Assembly (NCBI RefSeq): GCF_008087625.1
Contig: NZ_CP042997.1
Coordinates: forward strand, 5,084,001-5,148,000
Direction: 5' to 3'
From: Aquisphaera giovannonii
GTDB taxonomy: Bacteria; Planctomycetota; Planctomycetia; Isosphaerales; Isosphaeraceae
DNA: 64,000 bases
The notes below the pieces were generated by a model. That model was not told the DNA's origin and did not search any database. It saw only the letters and a list, made by a program, of their open reading frames with translations. This document shows positions 8,940 to 18,154 of this stretch, piece after piece; the stretch's first letter is position 1; the number at the start of each line of letters is the position of its first letter. Both the position numbers and the translations under genes were made by a program.

Positions 8940-10526
8940 ATGAACGCCGGCCGATTCCTCGATCTCTTCCGGGCCCTGCGACGGTCGTCCCGCGCGCCGA
9001 GGCGGCGCCCGCGGGCCTGCTCGCCCGCCCCCCTCGGCCTGGAGGCACGCATCGCGCTGAGCGGTGCGGGCGTCGCCCCGCCGCTCACCATGCTCTCGGC
9101 GACGACCGCCGACTCCAAGGGCGTCACCGTCACCTACCGCGTGGATACCCCGACCACCCCGACGTTCCGCGTCTACCGGTCCGCCGACCCGGGCCTCGAC
9201 GCCGGGGACAGCCTCGTCGGCGGTTACTCCGCGCAGGCGACGACGGCCGACGACGCCGGCAACCCGGCCGGCTCGGTCGGCACGCACACCCTGACGATCC
9301 CCCTCCCGGGCGGCCTGCCGATCAGCCCGTCGCGGCCGTACGTCCTCGTGGTCGCCGGGGACGCCCCCACGGCCGCGGCCGGCTCCGCGGACCTCGCCTC
9401 GTTCCGCAAGTTCTCGATCGCCGTCGTGACCCACGGGGCGCTCATCAACGGGAGCTGGAAGTACGGCCCGCCGTGGGAGCTGTCGACCGCGAAGGTCCTC
9501 CAGCGGGAGGGCTTCGACGCGGTGCTCCCGTTCAACTGGGCGTATCAGAGCGGCCAGCCCGGCAAGGCCCCGGCGCAGGGGCCCCGGCTCGCCGGCATGA
9601 TCCGCGAGATGGCCGAGTCCCTGCCCGCCGGCTCGCCGATCGACCTCCAGCTCATCGGCCACAGCGAGGGCAACGTGGTCAACACCCAGGCCATCGTCGC
9701 CCTGGAGGGATCCATGCCGCCGGGCCTGCGCGCCGGCTACCTGGTGGAGACGATGCTCGACCCGCACGCCGCCAGCAACAACGTCCCGGGCCAGGCGAGC
9801 GAGCGGAGCGGCCTGCTCGGCTCCCTCGCCCGGTCGCTGGTCCGCGACTACCAAGGCCGGGCAAATGACCCGCCGGCGTACGTCCCCGCGGGGGTGGACG
9901 CCGCGCAGGTCTTCTACCAGCACAGCAAGGCCGAGGTCCACAACCAGATCTACAACCTCTGGGGCCAGGTCCCGGTCGCGAACCTCGGCGACGCCCCGAT
10001 CGCCTACTACAACCTGACCGCCGCCGGGGCGGTGCACTCGGGCAGGTTCGGCGTCTCGCTCTGGTACCGCAACTTCGTCGCGCCGACGCTCGCGGAGCAG
10101 TCCCCGCTCATCCGCGAGCTGACGCTGACGGGCTCCGTCGAGGGCGGCACGACGGTCGCCTCGCCGGCCGCGACGCCGGGCCTCGCGGCCAATCCCCCGG
10201 CCGCCCGCCGGGCCGTCGCCTGGGGGACCACCCGGGCCCTGGCGTCGGGCTCGGTCACGTTCTCCGGCACCGCGGCGCCGGGCTCGCAGGTCCGCGTCTA
10301 CATGGGCCCGGCCGCGGACCCCTCGACGATCGCGCCCGCCGGGCGGACGACCGCCGACGCCTCCGGCCGCTGGACCTTCACGCGGCCCGCCCTGGCCGGC
10401 GGGACCTATCGCGCCGTGGCCATGTCCTACGCCAGGGGCCTCCAGACCCGGCCGGGGCTCGCGATCGTCCCCATGACGCCGCTCGGCCGCTTCACCGCGT
10501 CCGGGCGCCCTCGGGACGGAGCTTGA
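8940..10526 (+). CDS. Secreted alpha/beta-hydrolase-fold protein with planctomycete-type leader
   Basis: The 528-residue protein starts with an Arg-rich leader ending LGLEARIALSG, a degenerate form of the LExR..LLS leader found on many large exported planctomycete proteins. A beta-rich domain (about residues 35-155) is followed by an alpha/beta-hydrolase core: VVTHGALINGSW looks like the oxyanion-strand region and G240-H-S-E-G244 is the nucleophile elbow with Ser242. LDPHAASNN further on could carry the catalytic acid. The C-terminus (about 435-510) resembles a bacterial Ig-like domain (SGTAAPGSQVRVYM, ADASGRWTFT). It probably acts on lipid or ester substrates outside the cytoplasm, but the substrate is unknown. 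It stands alone, with REP palindromes downstream. Confidence 0.7.
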   Translation: MNAGRFLDLFRALRRSSRAPRRRPRACSPAPLGLEARIALSGAGVAPPLTMLSATTADSKGVTVTYRVDTPTTPTFRVYRSADPGLDAGDSLVGGYSAQATTADDAGNPAGSVGTHTLTIPLPGGLPISPSRPYVLVVAGDAPTAAAGSADLASFRKFSIAVVTHGALINGSWKYGPPWELSTAKVLQREGFDAVLPFNWAYQSGQPGKAPAQGPRLAGMIREMAESLPAGSPIDLQLIGHSEGNVVNTQAIVALEGSMPPGLRAGYLVETMLDPHAASNNVPGQASERSGLLGSLARSLVRDYQGRANDPPAYVPAGVDAAQVFYQHSKAEVHNQIYNLWGQVPVANLGDAPIAYYNLTAAGAVHSGRFGVSLWYRNFVAPTLAEQSPLIRELTLTGSVEGGTTVASPAATPGLAANPPAARRAVAWGTTRALASGSVTFSGTAAPGSQVRVYMGPAADPSTIAPAGRTTADASGRWTFTRPALAGGTYRAVAMSYARGLQTRPGLAIVPMTPLGRFTASGRPRDGA

Positions 10527-10614
10527 GGAATCGAGCGGGGTGCGTCGAGCGAGGCGCGGAGGTCGACTCAAGCGGTCAAGCCACGCCTTCCCCGGGCCGA
10601 GGACGTGAATCCGG

Positions 10615-10704
10615 CCCCGTGGGAGCCGGCTCCGCCCGGCGACCGGGTGAGCCGCGTCGGTCGAAGTCCACCCCGGTCGCCGGGCGGAGCCGGCTCCCAC
10701 GGGG
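10615..10704. repeat. Inverted pair of REP palindromes
   Basis: A forward copy (10615-10646) and an inverted copy (10673-10704) of a 32-base REP unit face each other across 26 bases. Each unit holds the perfect palindrome GGAGCCGGCTCC and a second imperfect one CCGGCGACCGG. The units match those around the RAYT gene at 55-56 kb except for GCCCGG in place of GTCCGG. The pair lies between the 3' ends of the hydrolase and YhaN-like genes and could form a long hairpin. The rest of 10527-10813 holds nothing I recognise. Confidence 0.85.
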
Positions 10705-10813
10705 CTCGCTCCTCGCCGTTGTTGTGATTCCCGCCCGGCCGTTTAACCTGCTGCGCATGCGTCCGCGCGTCCGCGCCCGCTTGGCGCAGCCGGCAGAAAC
10801 CTCTTCATCCACG

Positions 10814-13800
10814 TCACCGCTTCCGGCCGCGCCCGCGATTGAGCTTGAAGAGCTCTCCGGGGGGCTCGGCATCCGGCTCCGCCTCGGCCTTCGACGCGGC
10901 CTGCGCCTTCAGCTCGTGCAGCCTGTGGAGGAACACGACGCCCTCGCCGGCCGCGGAGGCCGCGGCCCCGGCGAGGTCGCAGATGCGGCCGTGGTGCGTG
11001 AAGAGGATCACCTGGGTGCGCCGGGAGAGGTCGGCGAGGATCCCCAGCGCGGCGGCGGCGCGGTCGTCGTCGAACTGGATGAGGATGTCGTCGACGACGA
11101 ACGGGATGGGCTCGTGCCGCTCCAGGTAGGCGTCCAGGCTGGCCAGGCGCAGGGCCAGGTAGAGCTGGTCCGCGGTGCCGAGGCTGAGGCCCTCCACGTC
11201 CACCGCGGCGCCGCCGGCGCGGACGGCCCGGAGGACGGCCCGGTCGTGCTCGTCGTAGTCCACCTTCACGCGGTCGAACGAGCCGAGGGTGAGCCGGCGG
11301 AAGAGCTCCGAGGCGCGGTCGATGACCGGCCCCTGGCTGCGCTCGCGGTAGCGCTCGATCGACTGGCGGAGGACCTCCGCGGCGAGCCGCAGCCGGGCGT
11401 ACTCCTCGACGTCCAGGGCGAGCCGGGCCTTCAGCTCCTCGGCCGCCTCCGCGGCCTCGGCCGCGCGCGAGGAGCCGTCCATCTTGGACAGGATCTCGCG
11501 GTGCCTTCCCAGCGCCTGATTGAGGGAGTCTCGCTCCACTTCGAGGGCGGCGATGCGGTCGTCCAGCTCCCGGATCTGCTCGGGGAGCCGGTCCACGTCG
11601 AGCGCCAGGGCGGCCGCGCGGAAGGCGTCCGGCGGCTCGCCGCCGCGGAGCCCCTCGAGCTGCTCGTCGCGCTCGCGGAGGTCCTCGCGGAGCCTCGCGG
11701 CCCTCGCCGAGCGTCGCTCGATGTCCGGGAGCTGGGCGGCGTCGTCGCAGCCGGCCTCGCGGCAGAGCGCCTCCAGCCGTCGCGACGCCTCGGCGGCCGC
11801 ATGCTCGGCGTCGCGGAGCCGGGCCCGCTCCCCGTCGAGCTGCTTCCGGACGGCCTTTCGCTCGGTCTCGACCTCCTCGGCCTCGCGGAGCCGCCGGAGC
11901 AGCTCCTGGGCGGCGGCCTCGATCGACGCGGGATCCGCCGCCTCGCCCGGGTCGAGGTCGGCCGCGGCGCGCCGGCAGGTGGCGCGGACGTCGGCCGCGA
12001 ATCGGCCGAGCTCGCGGCGGCGGCCTTCGATCCGCTCCCTCGCCTCGGCCGCGGCGGCGAGGCCCGCGGCCAGCTCGGCCGCGCGGGCCATCAGGTCCTG
12101 GGCGTCCTCCTCGGTCGCGTCCGCCGCCAGGCCCAGCGGCTCCACGGCCCTCGCCCACTGGCCCCGCCAGGCCGCCAGTTGGCCATCGAGCGCGACGACC
12201 CTGGACCGCTCCGCCTCGAGCTGCCGGGCGAGCCCCGCGGACGACTCGGCGAGCCGGGCGCGGCGCGATTCGACGCCGGCCAGCCGCTTCAGCTCCGCCT
12301 CGGCCCGGTCGCGGTCCGGGGAGAGCAGGGGGGGCCGCGAGGTGACGGTCGCCGGCGCCGCGTCGATGCTCAGCAGCTCGCGGAGGCGGTCGCGCAGCCG
12401 GTCGCGGCGGGCCTCCATGGCCTCCAGCTCCCGGCGCAGGGCCTCGACCTCGGCGGCCCTCCCCAGGACCTTCTCCCGCGTGTCGAGCCAGCCGAGCATC
12501 TCGCGGGGCGAGAGCGGCGGGGCGGCCAGGCCCCCCCAGGCGCCTTCCCAGCGGGCCCGGGCCTCGGCCTCGCGGCGCCCGAGGTCGGCCTCCTGGGCGG
12601 ACAGGAGCTCGATCCGCCGGGCGGCCTTGTGCAGGCCCGCCTGGGCATTCGCGTGCTGGACCACGCGGTCGAGCTCGCGGCGGAGGCGGTCGGCGGTGGC
12701 GTCGGCCCGCGAGGAGGCCTCCTCGAAGGCATCGGCCTCGCCGGGCCCCGGCGGACGCCGGGCCTCCCAGCCCTCACGGACGCGCGACCAGAGGGCGTCG
12801 CGGGCGTCGCGGTCGCGCCGCAGGTCGTCCTCGCCGGGGACGTCCCCGGCGACCCGTCGCAGCCGCTCGACGGCGGCCTCGGCCTCGGCCTTCTCCTCGG
12901 CCGCCTTGCGGAGGTCGCGGCGGAGCTGCTCGCGGTCCGCCTCGACTCGGCCGAGCTCGCCGTCGGCCCGCTCGATCGTCTCGACGCCCGGCACGCGGGC
13001 CGCGGCTAGGGCGTCCATCGGGCCCGCCCAGAGCGGCAGCCCCGCGAGCGATCGCGCGGCCTGGCGCTCGGCCTGGGCCAGCCTCTCGCGGGCCGCGTCG
13101 ATGGCGGCGTCGAGGTCGCCCTGGTCCCTCGCCTGCTTGAGGGCCAATTCCAGCGGCGACGCGTCGGCGGGCGGCGGCAGGCGGTCGAGCTCGGCTCGTT
13201 CGGCCTCGTGCCGGGCCTCCAGGTCCGCGACCGCCGCGGCGGCCTGCTGCCTCGCGGCGTCCAGCTTCGCGCGTTCGGTCGCCAGGCGCTGGATCGTCGC
13301 CTTCTGGGACCGGGTCAGCTTGAGCCGGTCGGCGGCGGCCCGGAGCGACTCCAGGTCGGGCTCGCGCCCGCGATCGTCGATGAGGTCGGGCCACGACTCG
13401 GCGACCCGGTCGCGGGCGTCGCGGAGGGAGAGGCGGAGGCGGGCCTCCTCGTCGGGCAGCTCCGCGCGGGCCTTGCGGGCGGCGCCCATCGCCTCGCGCA
13501 GGCGGTCGATCGCGTCGGCCTCCGCGAGCAGCCCCGCGGGGGCGGAGAGGCCCTCGGCCCGCCGCTCCAGGCCGTCGATCTCGGAGCGGGCCCGCCGGAT
13601 CGCCAGCCCGGCGGACTCGAGCCCGCGCCGGGCGTCGTCCCGCTCCTTCGCGAACGACTCGCCGAGCGCGGGGACGTCGCCCAGGGCGTCGAGCTCCCCG
13701 GACGCGGCGTGCCGGCGGGCGAGGATGGGCAGGGCCTCCTTCAGCCGATCCAGCCGCCGGCGCGCGGCGCGGTCGTCGGCCAGCCGGGCCTCGATCTCGG

Positions 13801-14464
13801 CGAGGCGGGCGGTGGCCTCGCGGAGCTTCGCCTCGTTCTCGACCCACTCCGCGCTGCGGAGCGAGTGCGACTTGCGGGCCTCCTCGGCCTCCTTGATCGC
13901 GGCGAGGCCGGCGTTGATCCGCGGCTTCTGGCCCGAGGGCTTGAACAACCCCTCGAGCTCGCCGTCGAGCTCGCGCTGCACGCCCATCAGGTCCTTGAGC
14001 CCGCCGCCGGCCTGGAAGAGCATGGCGCCGAGGTCCCCGCCCCCTTCGAGGATCGCCTTGCCCCCCTGCACGAGCTCGTCGTGGCCGAGCGCGAACCGGC
14101 CCTGGAACTCGGCCTCGCCCAGCCCCTTCAGGAACGGCGAGAGCGACTCGTCCTTCAGGGCGGTCTCGCCGTCCGCGGCCAGCAGCGTCGCGCGCAGCCC
14201 CTTCCGGCGGACGAAGCGGAGCTCCTCGCCGGAGCGGCTGCGCACCGCCATGCCGACGCGCATCGACGTGTGGGCGTGAATGAAGTTGTCCGACGACCGC
14301 ACGGGGATGCCGAAGAGCGCCTGCTGCAGGGCACGCAGCGACGACGACTTGCCGGCCTCGTTCGGCCCGTAGACGACGTGCAGCCCCTCGCTCCCGGCGG
14401 AGAGGTCCAGCGTCACGTCGGTGAACGGGCCGAAGGCCAGGAGCGAGAGCTCGAGGATCTTCAT
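10814..14464 (-). CDS. AAA-type SMC/SbcC-like ATPase (YhaN family)
   Basis: The 1216-residue protein has an N-terminal ATPase half-site with Walker A GPNEAGKS at residues 33-40, about 900 residues rich in Ala, Arg, Glu and Leu that read as coiled coils, and a C-terminal half-site with signature LSLGTADQLYLALRLA, Walker B PFVVDDILIQFDDDR and a switch histidine in ILFTHHG. This is the SbcC/Rad50/YhaN architecture. Such proteins pair with an SbcD/YhaO metallophosphoesterase to open blocked DNA ends. The likely partner lies at 16580-17839 on the same strand, with a dipeptidase gene and a 379-base repeat-bearing gap between them. No zinc-hook CxxC is seen mid-coil, which favours YhaN over true SbcC. 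ATPase identity is firm, pathway inferred. Confidence 0.88.
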   Translation of the reverse strand: MKILELSLLAFGPFTDVTLDLSAGSEGLHVVYGPNEAGKSSSLRALQQALFGIPVRSSDNFIHAHTSMRVGMAVRSRSGEELRFVRRKGLRATLLAADGETALKDESLSPFLKGLGEAEFQGRFALGHDELVQGGKAILEGGGDLGAMLFQAGGGLKDLMGVQRELDGELEGLFKPSGQKPRINAGLAAIKEAEEARKSHSLRSAEWVENEAKLREATARLAEIEARLADDRAARRRLDRLKEALPILARRHAASGELDALGDVPALGESFAKERDDARRGLESAGLAIRRARSEIDGLERRAEGLSAPAGLLAEADAIDRLREAMGAARKARAELPDEEARLRLSLRDARDRVAESWPDLIDDRGREPDLESLRAAADRLKLTRSQKATIQRLATERAKLDAARQQAAAAVADLEARHEAERAELDRLPPPADASPLELALKQARDQGDLDAAIDAARERLAQAERQAARSLAGLPLWAGPMDALAAARVPGVETIERADGELGRVEADREQLRRDLRKAAEEKAEAEAAVERLRRVAGDVPGEDDLRRDRDARDALWSRVREGWEARRPPGPGEADAFEEASSRADATADRLRRELDRVVQHANAQAGLHKAARRIELLSAQEADLGRREAEARARWEGAWGGLAAPPLSPREMLGWLDTREKVLGRAAEVEALRRELEAMEARRDRLRDRLRELLSIDAAPATVTSRPPLLSPDRDRAEAELKRLAGVESRRARLAESSAGLARQLEAERSRVVALDGQLAAWRGQWARAVEPLGLAADATEEDAQDLMARAAELAAGLAAAAEARERIEGRRRELGRFAADVRATCRRAAADLDPGEAADPASIEAAAQELLRRLREAEEVETERKAVRKQLDGERARLRDAEHAAAEASRRLEALCREAGCDDAAQLPDIERRSARAARLREDLRERDEQLEGLRGGEPPDAFRAAALALDVDRLPEQIRELDDRIAALEVERDSLNQALGRHREILSKMDGSSRAAEAAEAAEELKARLALDVEEYARLRLAAEVLRQSIERYRERSQGPVIDRASELFRRLTLGSFDRVKVDYDEHDRAVLRAVRAGGAAVDVEGLSLGTADQLYLALRLASLDAYLERHEPIPFVVDDILIQFDDDRAAAALGILADLSRRTQVILFTHHGRICDLAGAAASAAGEGVVFLHRLHELKAQAASKAEAEPDAEPPGELFKLNRGRGRKR

Positions 14465-14576
14465 GATCGGGCGGCGACTTTCGTGTCAGGGCGTGGCGCT
14501 GGGGTGGCGGCAGTGGGGATTTGGGGCTCCTTCGAAGCTGGGCGTCACCCGCAACCTGGGGCCACGGCTCTCTGGT

Positions 14577-14738
14577 CCCCTCCCCCCTGGTGGGGGAGGG
14601 TTAGGGAGAGGGGGCGACCGCCTACGACACCCGGGATAGCCCAGATCCAACTCACCATTTTCAATCAGCACTTCGTCTCACATGCAACGGCCCGCCCGAT
14701 CCCCCTCTCCCTAACCCTCCCCCACCAGGGGGGAGGGG
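14577..14738. repeat. Paired G-quadruplex inverted element E2
   Basis: Left arm 14577-14612 and right arm 14703-14738 are perfect or near-perfect inverted 36-base copies, each with GGGGGAGGGTTAGGGAGAGG. The span is 162 bases, close to E1 and E3. The sequence just inside the left arm (GGCGACCGCCTACGACA) matches the sequence just inside the right arm of E1 in inverse, so the element has distinguishable ends. It fills most of the gap 14465-14843 between the YhaN-like and dipeptidase genes. Confidence 0.8.
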
Positions 14739-14843
14739 ATAGGAAGTCGGCTCGTCCTCACCTATGGCGAACGATAGGCCTGCAAGGGGGAGGTTCAGCC
14801 CTCAGCTCTTCCCCCTGCGATCCGCGGCTCCTACGACAAGTCC

Positions 14844-16508
14844 TCAATGATCCGTCTCCCCGGCCTGCTTCGCCTCCGGCAGCTTGAACTGCTCGGGGCG
14901 GCTCTTGACGACCTCGCGGAGCCACTCGGGGGAATACCCCGGCGCGGAGGGGTGGCCCTTGCCGGTCTTCAGGTATCCGTCCACGTGCTTCGTCAGGATG
15001 GACGAGGCGAGGTCCTGCCAGCGGCGGAAGACGGACTCGCCGGTGGACACGGAGTAGTTGGTGAGGAACGTGGACGCGAGCGCCGGGTCGGTCGCCGCGA
15101 GCTTGGCGGCGGCCTCCTCGATCACCGGCTGCATCTTGAGGAGGGCGGCCTCCTGCTCCTCTTGCGCCTTGCGGACGTCGGGGTAGACCCGCGACCAGCG
15201 GTCGTACGCCAGGTTGGAGACGAGGTTGGTCACCCACCAGGCGGAGTCCCACGAGAACTTCTGGTAGTCGCCCCGCTCGTAGGCGGCCGGGAGGGCGCCG
15301 ATGGAGCAATAGAGCGGCGTGAAGCACGAGGTGGAGGCCTCGTCCGGCGTGAACCAGGTCACGCCGCCGATGGCGTCCGGCAGCCCCTTGCGGCCCTGGG
15401 TGACGACCACGAAGCCGGCCTGCTGCGTGGAGATCGGCCGCTCCCACATGTACCGCTTCTGATCGACCGCGAACGTCAGGTCGCGGAGCCTCAGGGGGCT
15501 GCCGAAGGGGCCGGCGTCGATCCCCTTCGTCATGTCGTACGGCGTGCCCTCGAAGTGGTCGCGCATCAGGGCCATCACGTCGGAGACGGCCAGGGGCTTA
15601 TCCGGCTTCACGAAGAGCGGGTAGTCCTCCGCCCCCTCGACGCCGCGGAAGTACGCGTCCGAATAATTCTGGCTGGGCGCCGCGCGGCGGCAGACGCTCC
15701 AGACCCGCCCGGCGCAGGCGCGCTTCTGGGACGGCCCCTGGTCGGGGTGGTACGCATCCCGGTAGCTGAACGGCCGGCCGGAGTCGGTCCGGTAGTAGCC
15801 CTTCTCGACGGCGAACGAGATCACGTCCGGGGAGTAGAGCCAGTTGTCGGGGTCGTTGAGCGGGAACGTGGTGATCCGGCTCATGTTGGCATGCGAGGTG
15901 ATGTACCCCTCCGGGACGCGGGCGGCGACCCAGACGATCCCCTTCCTGCCGGGCCCCTTGCCGATCAGCTCCATGATCCAGGCCTCGTTCGCGTCGGCGA
16001 TCGAGATCGTCTCGCCGGAGGAGCCGTAGCCGTACTCCTTGCAGAGGGCGTCGATCGTGGCGATGGCCTCGCGGGCCGTCTTCGCCCGCTGGAGGGTCAG
16101 GAGCATCATCGCGTCGTAGTCGAGCTGCCCCTTGCGGTCGACGAGCTCGCGGCGGCCGCCGGTGGTCGTCTCGCCGAGGGAGAGCTGGTGCTCGTTCATC
16201 AGGCCGACGACCGTGTACGTCGTCTCGGCCTGGCGGACCTGGCCGCGGACCTCGTCGTCCTCCCAGCCGCGGACGTCCACCATCGCACCCGGGGCGTGCT
16301 TGCCGCCCGGGACGCGGAGGAGCCGCGGCATGAAGGGCGCGTCGGCCGAGTACGTGATGATCACCGAGCCGTCCTTCGACGCGCCCCGGCTGACGAGGAT
16401 GCTCGTGCAAGCCCGAACGGGGGGCAGGGCCGCGACCAGGACCGCGCCGGCCGCGGCCCAGGCGGCGGCCCTCGGGGTGGCCCACCGGCCACGAAGCGTT
16501 CGCAACAT
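14844..16508 (-). CDS. Secreted C69-family dipeptidase
   Basis: The 554-residue protein has a signal sequence (AAAWAAAGAVLVAALPP) ending just before C34-TSILVSRGASKDGSV. Family C69 enzymes are N-terminal nucleophile hydrolases in which this cysteine becomes residue 1 after processing, so the predicted cleavage site fits catalysis. The conserved Ntn-type continuation (ITYSADAPFMPRLLRVPGG, later FAVEKGYYR and DLTFAVDQKRYMWERPIS) supports the family. Length is normal for secreted C69 peptidases. It most likely degrades dipeptides in the periplasm. It sits between the SbcD-like gene (70 bases upstream) and the YhaN-like gene, in the same direction; there is no functional reason for that placement. 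Confidence 0.88.
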   Translation of the reverse strand: MLRTLRGRWATPRAAAWAAAGAVLVAALPPVRACTSILVSRGASKDGSVIITYSADAPFMPRLLRVPGGKHAPGAMVDVRGWEDDEVRGQVRQAETTYTVVGLMNEHQLSLGETTTGGRRELVDRKGQLDYDAMMLLTLQRAKTAREAIATIDALCKEYGYGSSGETISIADANEAWIMELIGKGPGRKGIVWVAARVPEGYITSHANMSRITTFPLNDPDNWLYSPDVISFAVEKGYYRTDSGRPFSYRDAYHPDQGPSQKRACAGRVWSVCRRAAPSQNYSDAYFRGVEGAEDYPLFVKPDKPLAVSDVMALMRDHFEGTPYDMTKGIDAGPFGSPLRLRDLTFAVDQKRYMWERPISTQQAGFVVVTQGRKGLPDAIGGVTWFTPDEASTSCFTPLYCSIGALPAAYERGDYQKFSWDSAWWVTNLVSNLAYDRWSRVYPDVRKAQEEQEAALLKMQPVIEEAAAKLAATDPALASTFLTNYSVSTGESVFRRWQDLASSILTKHVDGYLKTGKGHPSAPGYSPEWLREVVKSRPEQFKLPEAKQAGETDH

Positions 16509-16579
16509 CCGTCTCTCCTTGATGACCTGGCGGCCGTCTCCCCGCTGGAGTATCCCAGGCGGGGCGGCCGGCGGTCAAC

Positions 16580-17839
16580 TCAACGCCGCCGCAGGCGGTC
16601 CAGGAGGAGGGGGCCGACCTGGTCGAGCAGGTCGCGGAGGCGGGCGGCGGAGTCGAAGCCCTCCTTCATCTCCGCCGGCAGCTTGCGGACGAGGTCGTCG
16701 AGCGCCCGGCTGCGGAGCGCCTCGAGCCTCGCGTCGTCGCCGCGGAGCTCGTCCAGGAACGCGGCGAGCTCCGCGAGCGGGGCGTCCGCCATGAGCTCCT
16801 CGGAGAGCTCGCGCGGGGGCCTCGTGCGGAAGAGGACCTTCTCCACCCAGACCCGACCGTCGCCGGCGTGGATCGCCGCCTGGCGGATCTCGTTGGTCCA
16901 CCGGGCGGCCTGCGAGGCGAGCGCGGCGTGGGCCTCGGACGTCCCGGAGACCTCGACGCGGAGGGCCAGGAGGCGGTCGTCGTTGGCGGCGATCCGGGCG
17001 TCCAGCTCGTCCTGGAACCGGGCGACCACGGCGTCGCCGTCGCGGTCGGCCGAGGCGTCCAGTCTGCAGGTCTCCCAGCGGACGACGTCCAGCCAGCGCG
17101 GCTCGGCGGAGGCCACCTCGAGGTGCTGGTCCACCGTGACCAGCATGCAGCCCTTGGGCCCGGTCTCCCGGGCGTGGCGGCCCTGGATGTTGCCCGGGAA
17201 GACGACCCAGGGATCCTCCTCGATCAGGACCTCTCGCTTGTGGATATGTCCGAGTGCCCAGTATCCATACTCCCGCGTGCGGAGGTCCTCCAGGGTGCAC
17301 GGGGCGTAGTTGTCGTGCCCCTCCCGGCCGTTCACGCCGGTGTGCAGCAGGCCGAGGTTGAAGCACCCCGCGATCCGATTGGGGTAGGCCTTCGCCAGGT
17401 TGTCCCACACCGCCTGCCTGGCGAAGCTCTGCGCGTGGATCGCCACCCCCAGGTCGTCGAGGACCTCGGTCCCGGGCGAGTCGGCGTCGAACATCGTGAC
17501 GTTGTCGGCCAGGCGCAGGTCGCGGGTCATCTTGTTCTGGGCGTCGTGGTTCCCGCGGATCATGTAGACCTTGATGCCGGCCTCGCGGAGCCGCTGCATC
17601 TGCTTGCCGAAGAACAGCCCGGTGTTGTAGTCGGGCCAGTCGCCGTCGTAGAGGTCCCCCACGATCACCACGAACGCGACCCGCTCCCGGACCGCCAGCG
17701 CGACGAGGTTCTCCAGGGCCCTGCGCGTCGCCCCCCGGCACTCCGCTACCGGCGCACCCTCGTACCGGTCCAGCCCGAGCTGGGGGCTGTCCAGGTGGAT
17801 GTCCGCCGCGTGCAGGAACTTGAAGGTCGAGGTGGACAT
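16580..17839 (-). CDS. SbcD/YhaO-like DNA repair exonuclease (metallophosphoesterase)
   Basis: The 419-residue protein carries all calcineurin-like metal-site motifs in order: ADIHLDSP near residue 11, VGDLYD, RGNHDA, LLHTG and ALGHIHKRE. These bind the two metals used by SbcD/Mre11-type nucleases. After about residue 270 comes a helical C-terminal region that, in SbcD, contacts the ATPase partner. The ATG at 17839 gives a start immediately before the first metal motif with GAGG 11 bases upstream; a longer frame would add 37 unrelated residues. The partner ATPase is probably the YhaN-like gene at 10814-14464. Together they would process DNA ends or hairpins, which is notable given the many palindromes nearby. 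Confidence 0.88.
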   Translation of the reverse strand: MSTSTFKFLHAADIHLDSPQLGLDRYEGAPVAECRGATRRALENLVALAVRERVAFVVIVGDLYDGDWPDYNTGLFFGKQMQRLREAGIKVYMIRGNHDAQNKMTRDLRLADNVTMFDADSPGTEVLDDLGVAIHAQSFARQAVWDNLAKAYPNRIAGCFNLGLLHTGVNGREGHDNYAPCTLEDLRTREYGYWALGHIHKREVLIEEDPWVVFPGNIQGRHARETGPKGCMLVTVDQHLEVASAEPRWLDVVRWETCRLDASADRDGDAVVARFQDELDARIAANDDRLLALRVEVSGTSEAHAALASQAARWTNEIRQAAIHAGDGRVWVEKVLFRTRPPRELSEELMADAPLAELAAFLDELRGDDARLEALRSRALDDLVRKLPAEMKEGFDSAARLRDLLDQVGPLLLDRLRRR

Positions 17840-17999
17840 GGAGGCTGCTACCTCGAGAGTCCCTGGTTCGTAGAGCCTCGCCGGCCCCGGGGGCCGCAAC
17901 ACCTCAAGTGTACAGACATTCCGGAGTTTTTCCAGGCCGATCGCGGCCATCCGGGAGGAGGGTTATGCGGGCTGAAACGATCTCGGCAGGAGCGCCAAG

Positions 18000-18150
18000 C
18001 CCCGTGGGAGCCGGCTCCGACCGGCGACCGCGCAGGCCTCGGCCTGGATGTCGGGCCGTGGCAGTTCGGCTAACCCCGTGGGAGCCGGCTCCGCCCGGCG
18101 ACCGGGTGAGCCGTGGCCTGCCCAGTCGCCGGGCGGAGCCGGCTCCCACA
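18000..18150. repeat. Three REP palindromes, two forward and one inverted
   Basis: Forward REP units at 18000-18031 (with GACCGG) and 18074-18105 (with GCCCGG) and an inverted unit at 18123-18150. Each contains GGAGCCGGCTCC. They lie upstream of the SbcD-like gene and downstream of an ankyrin remnant. A decayed unit is visible near 18350-18385 (GGTCGCCAGGCGGAAACGG). Confidence 0.85.
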
Positions 18151-18154
18151 CTGG

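Noticed and set aside
10523-14279. Long plus-strand frames opposite the YhaN-like ATPase
   Set aside because: Composition is that of reverse-complemented coiled-coil codons; the minus strand carries Walker A, Walker B and signature motifs.
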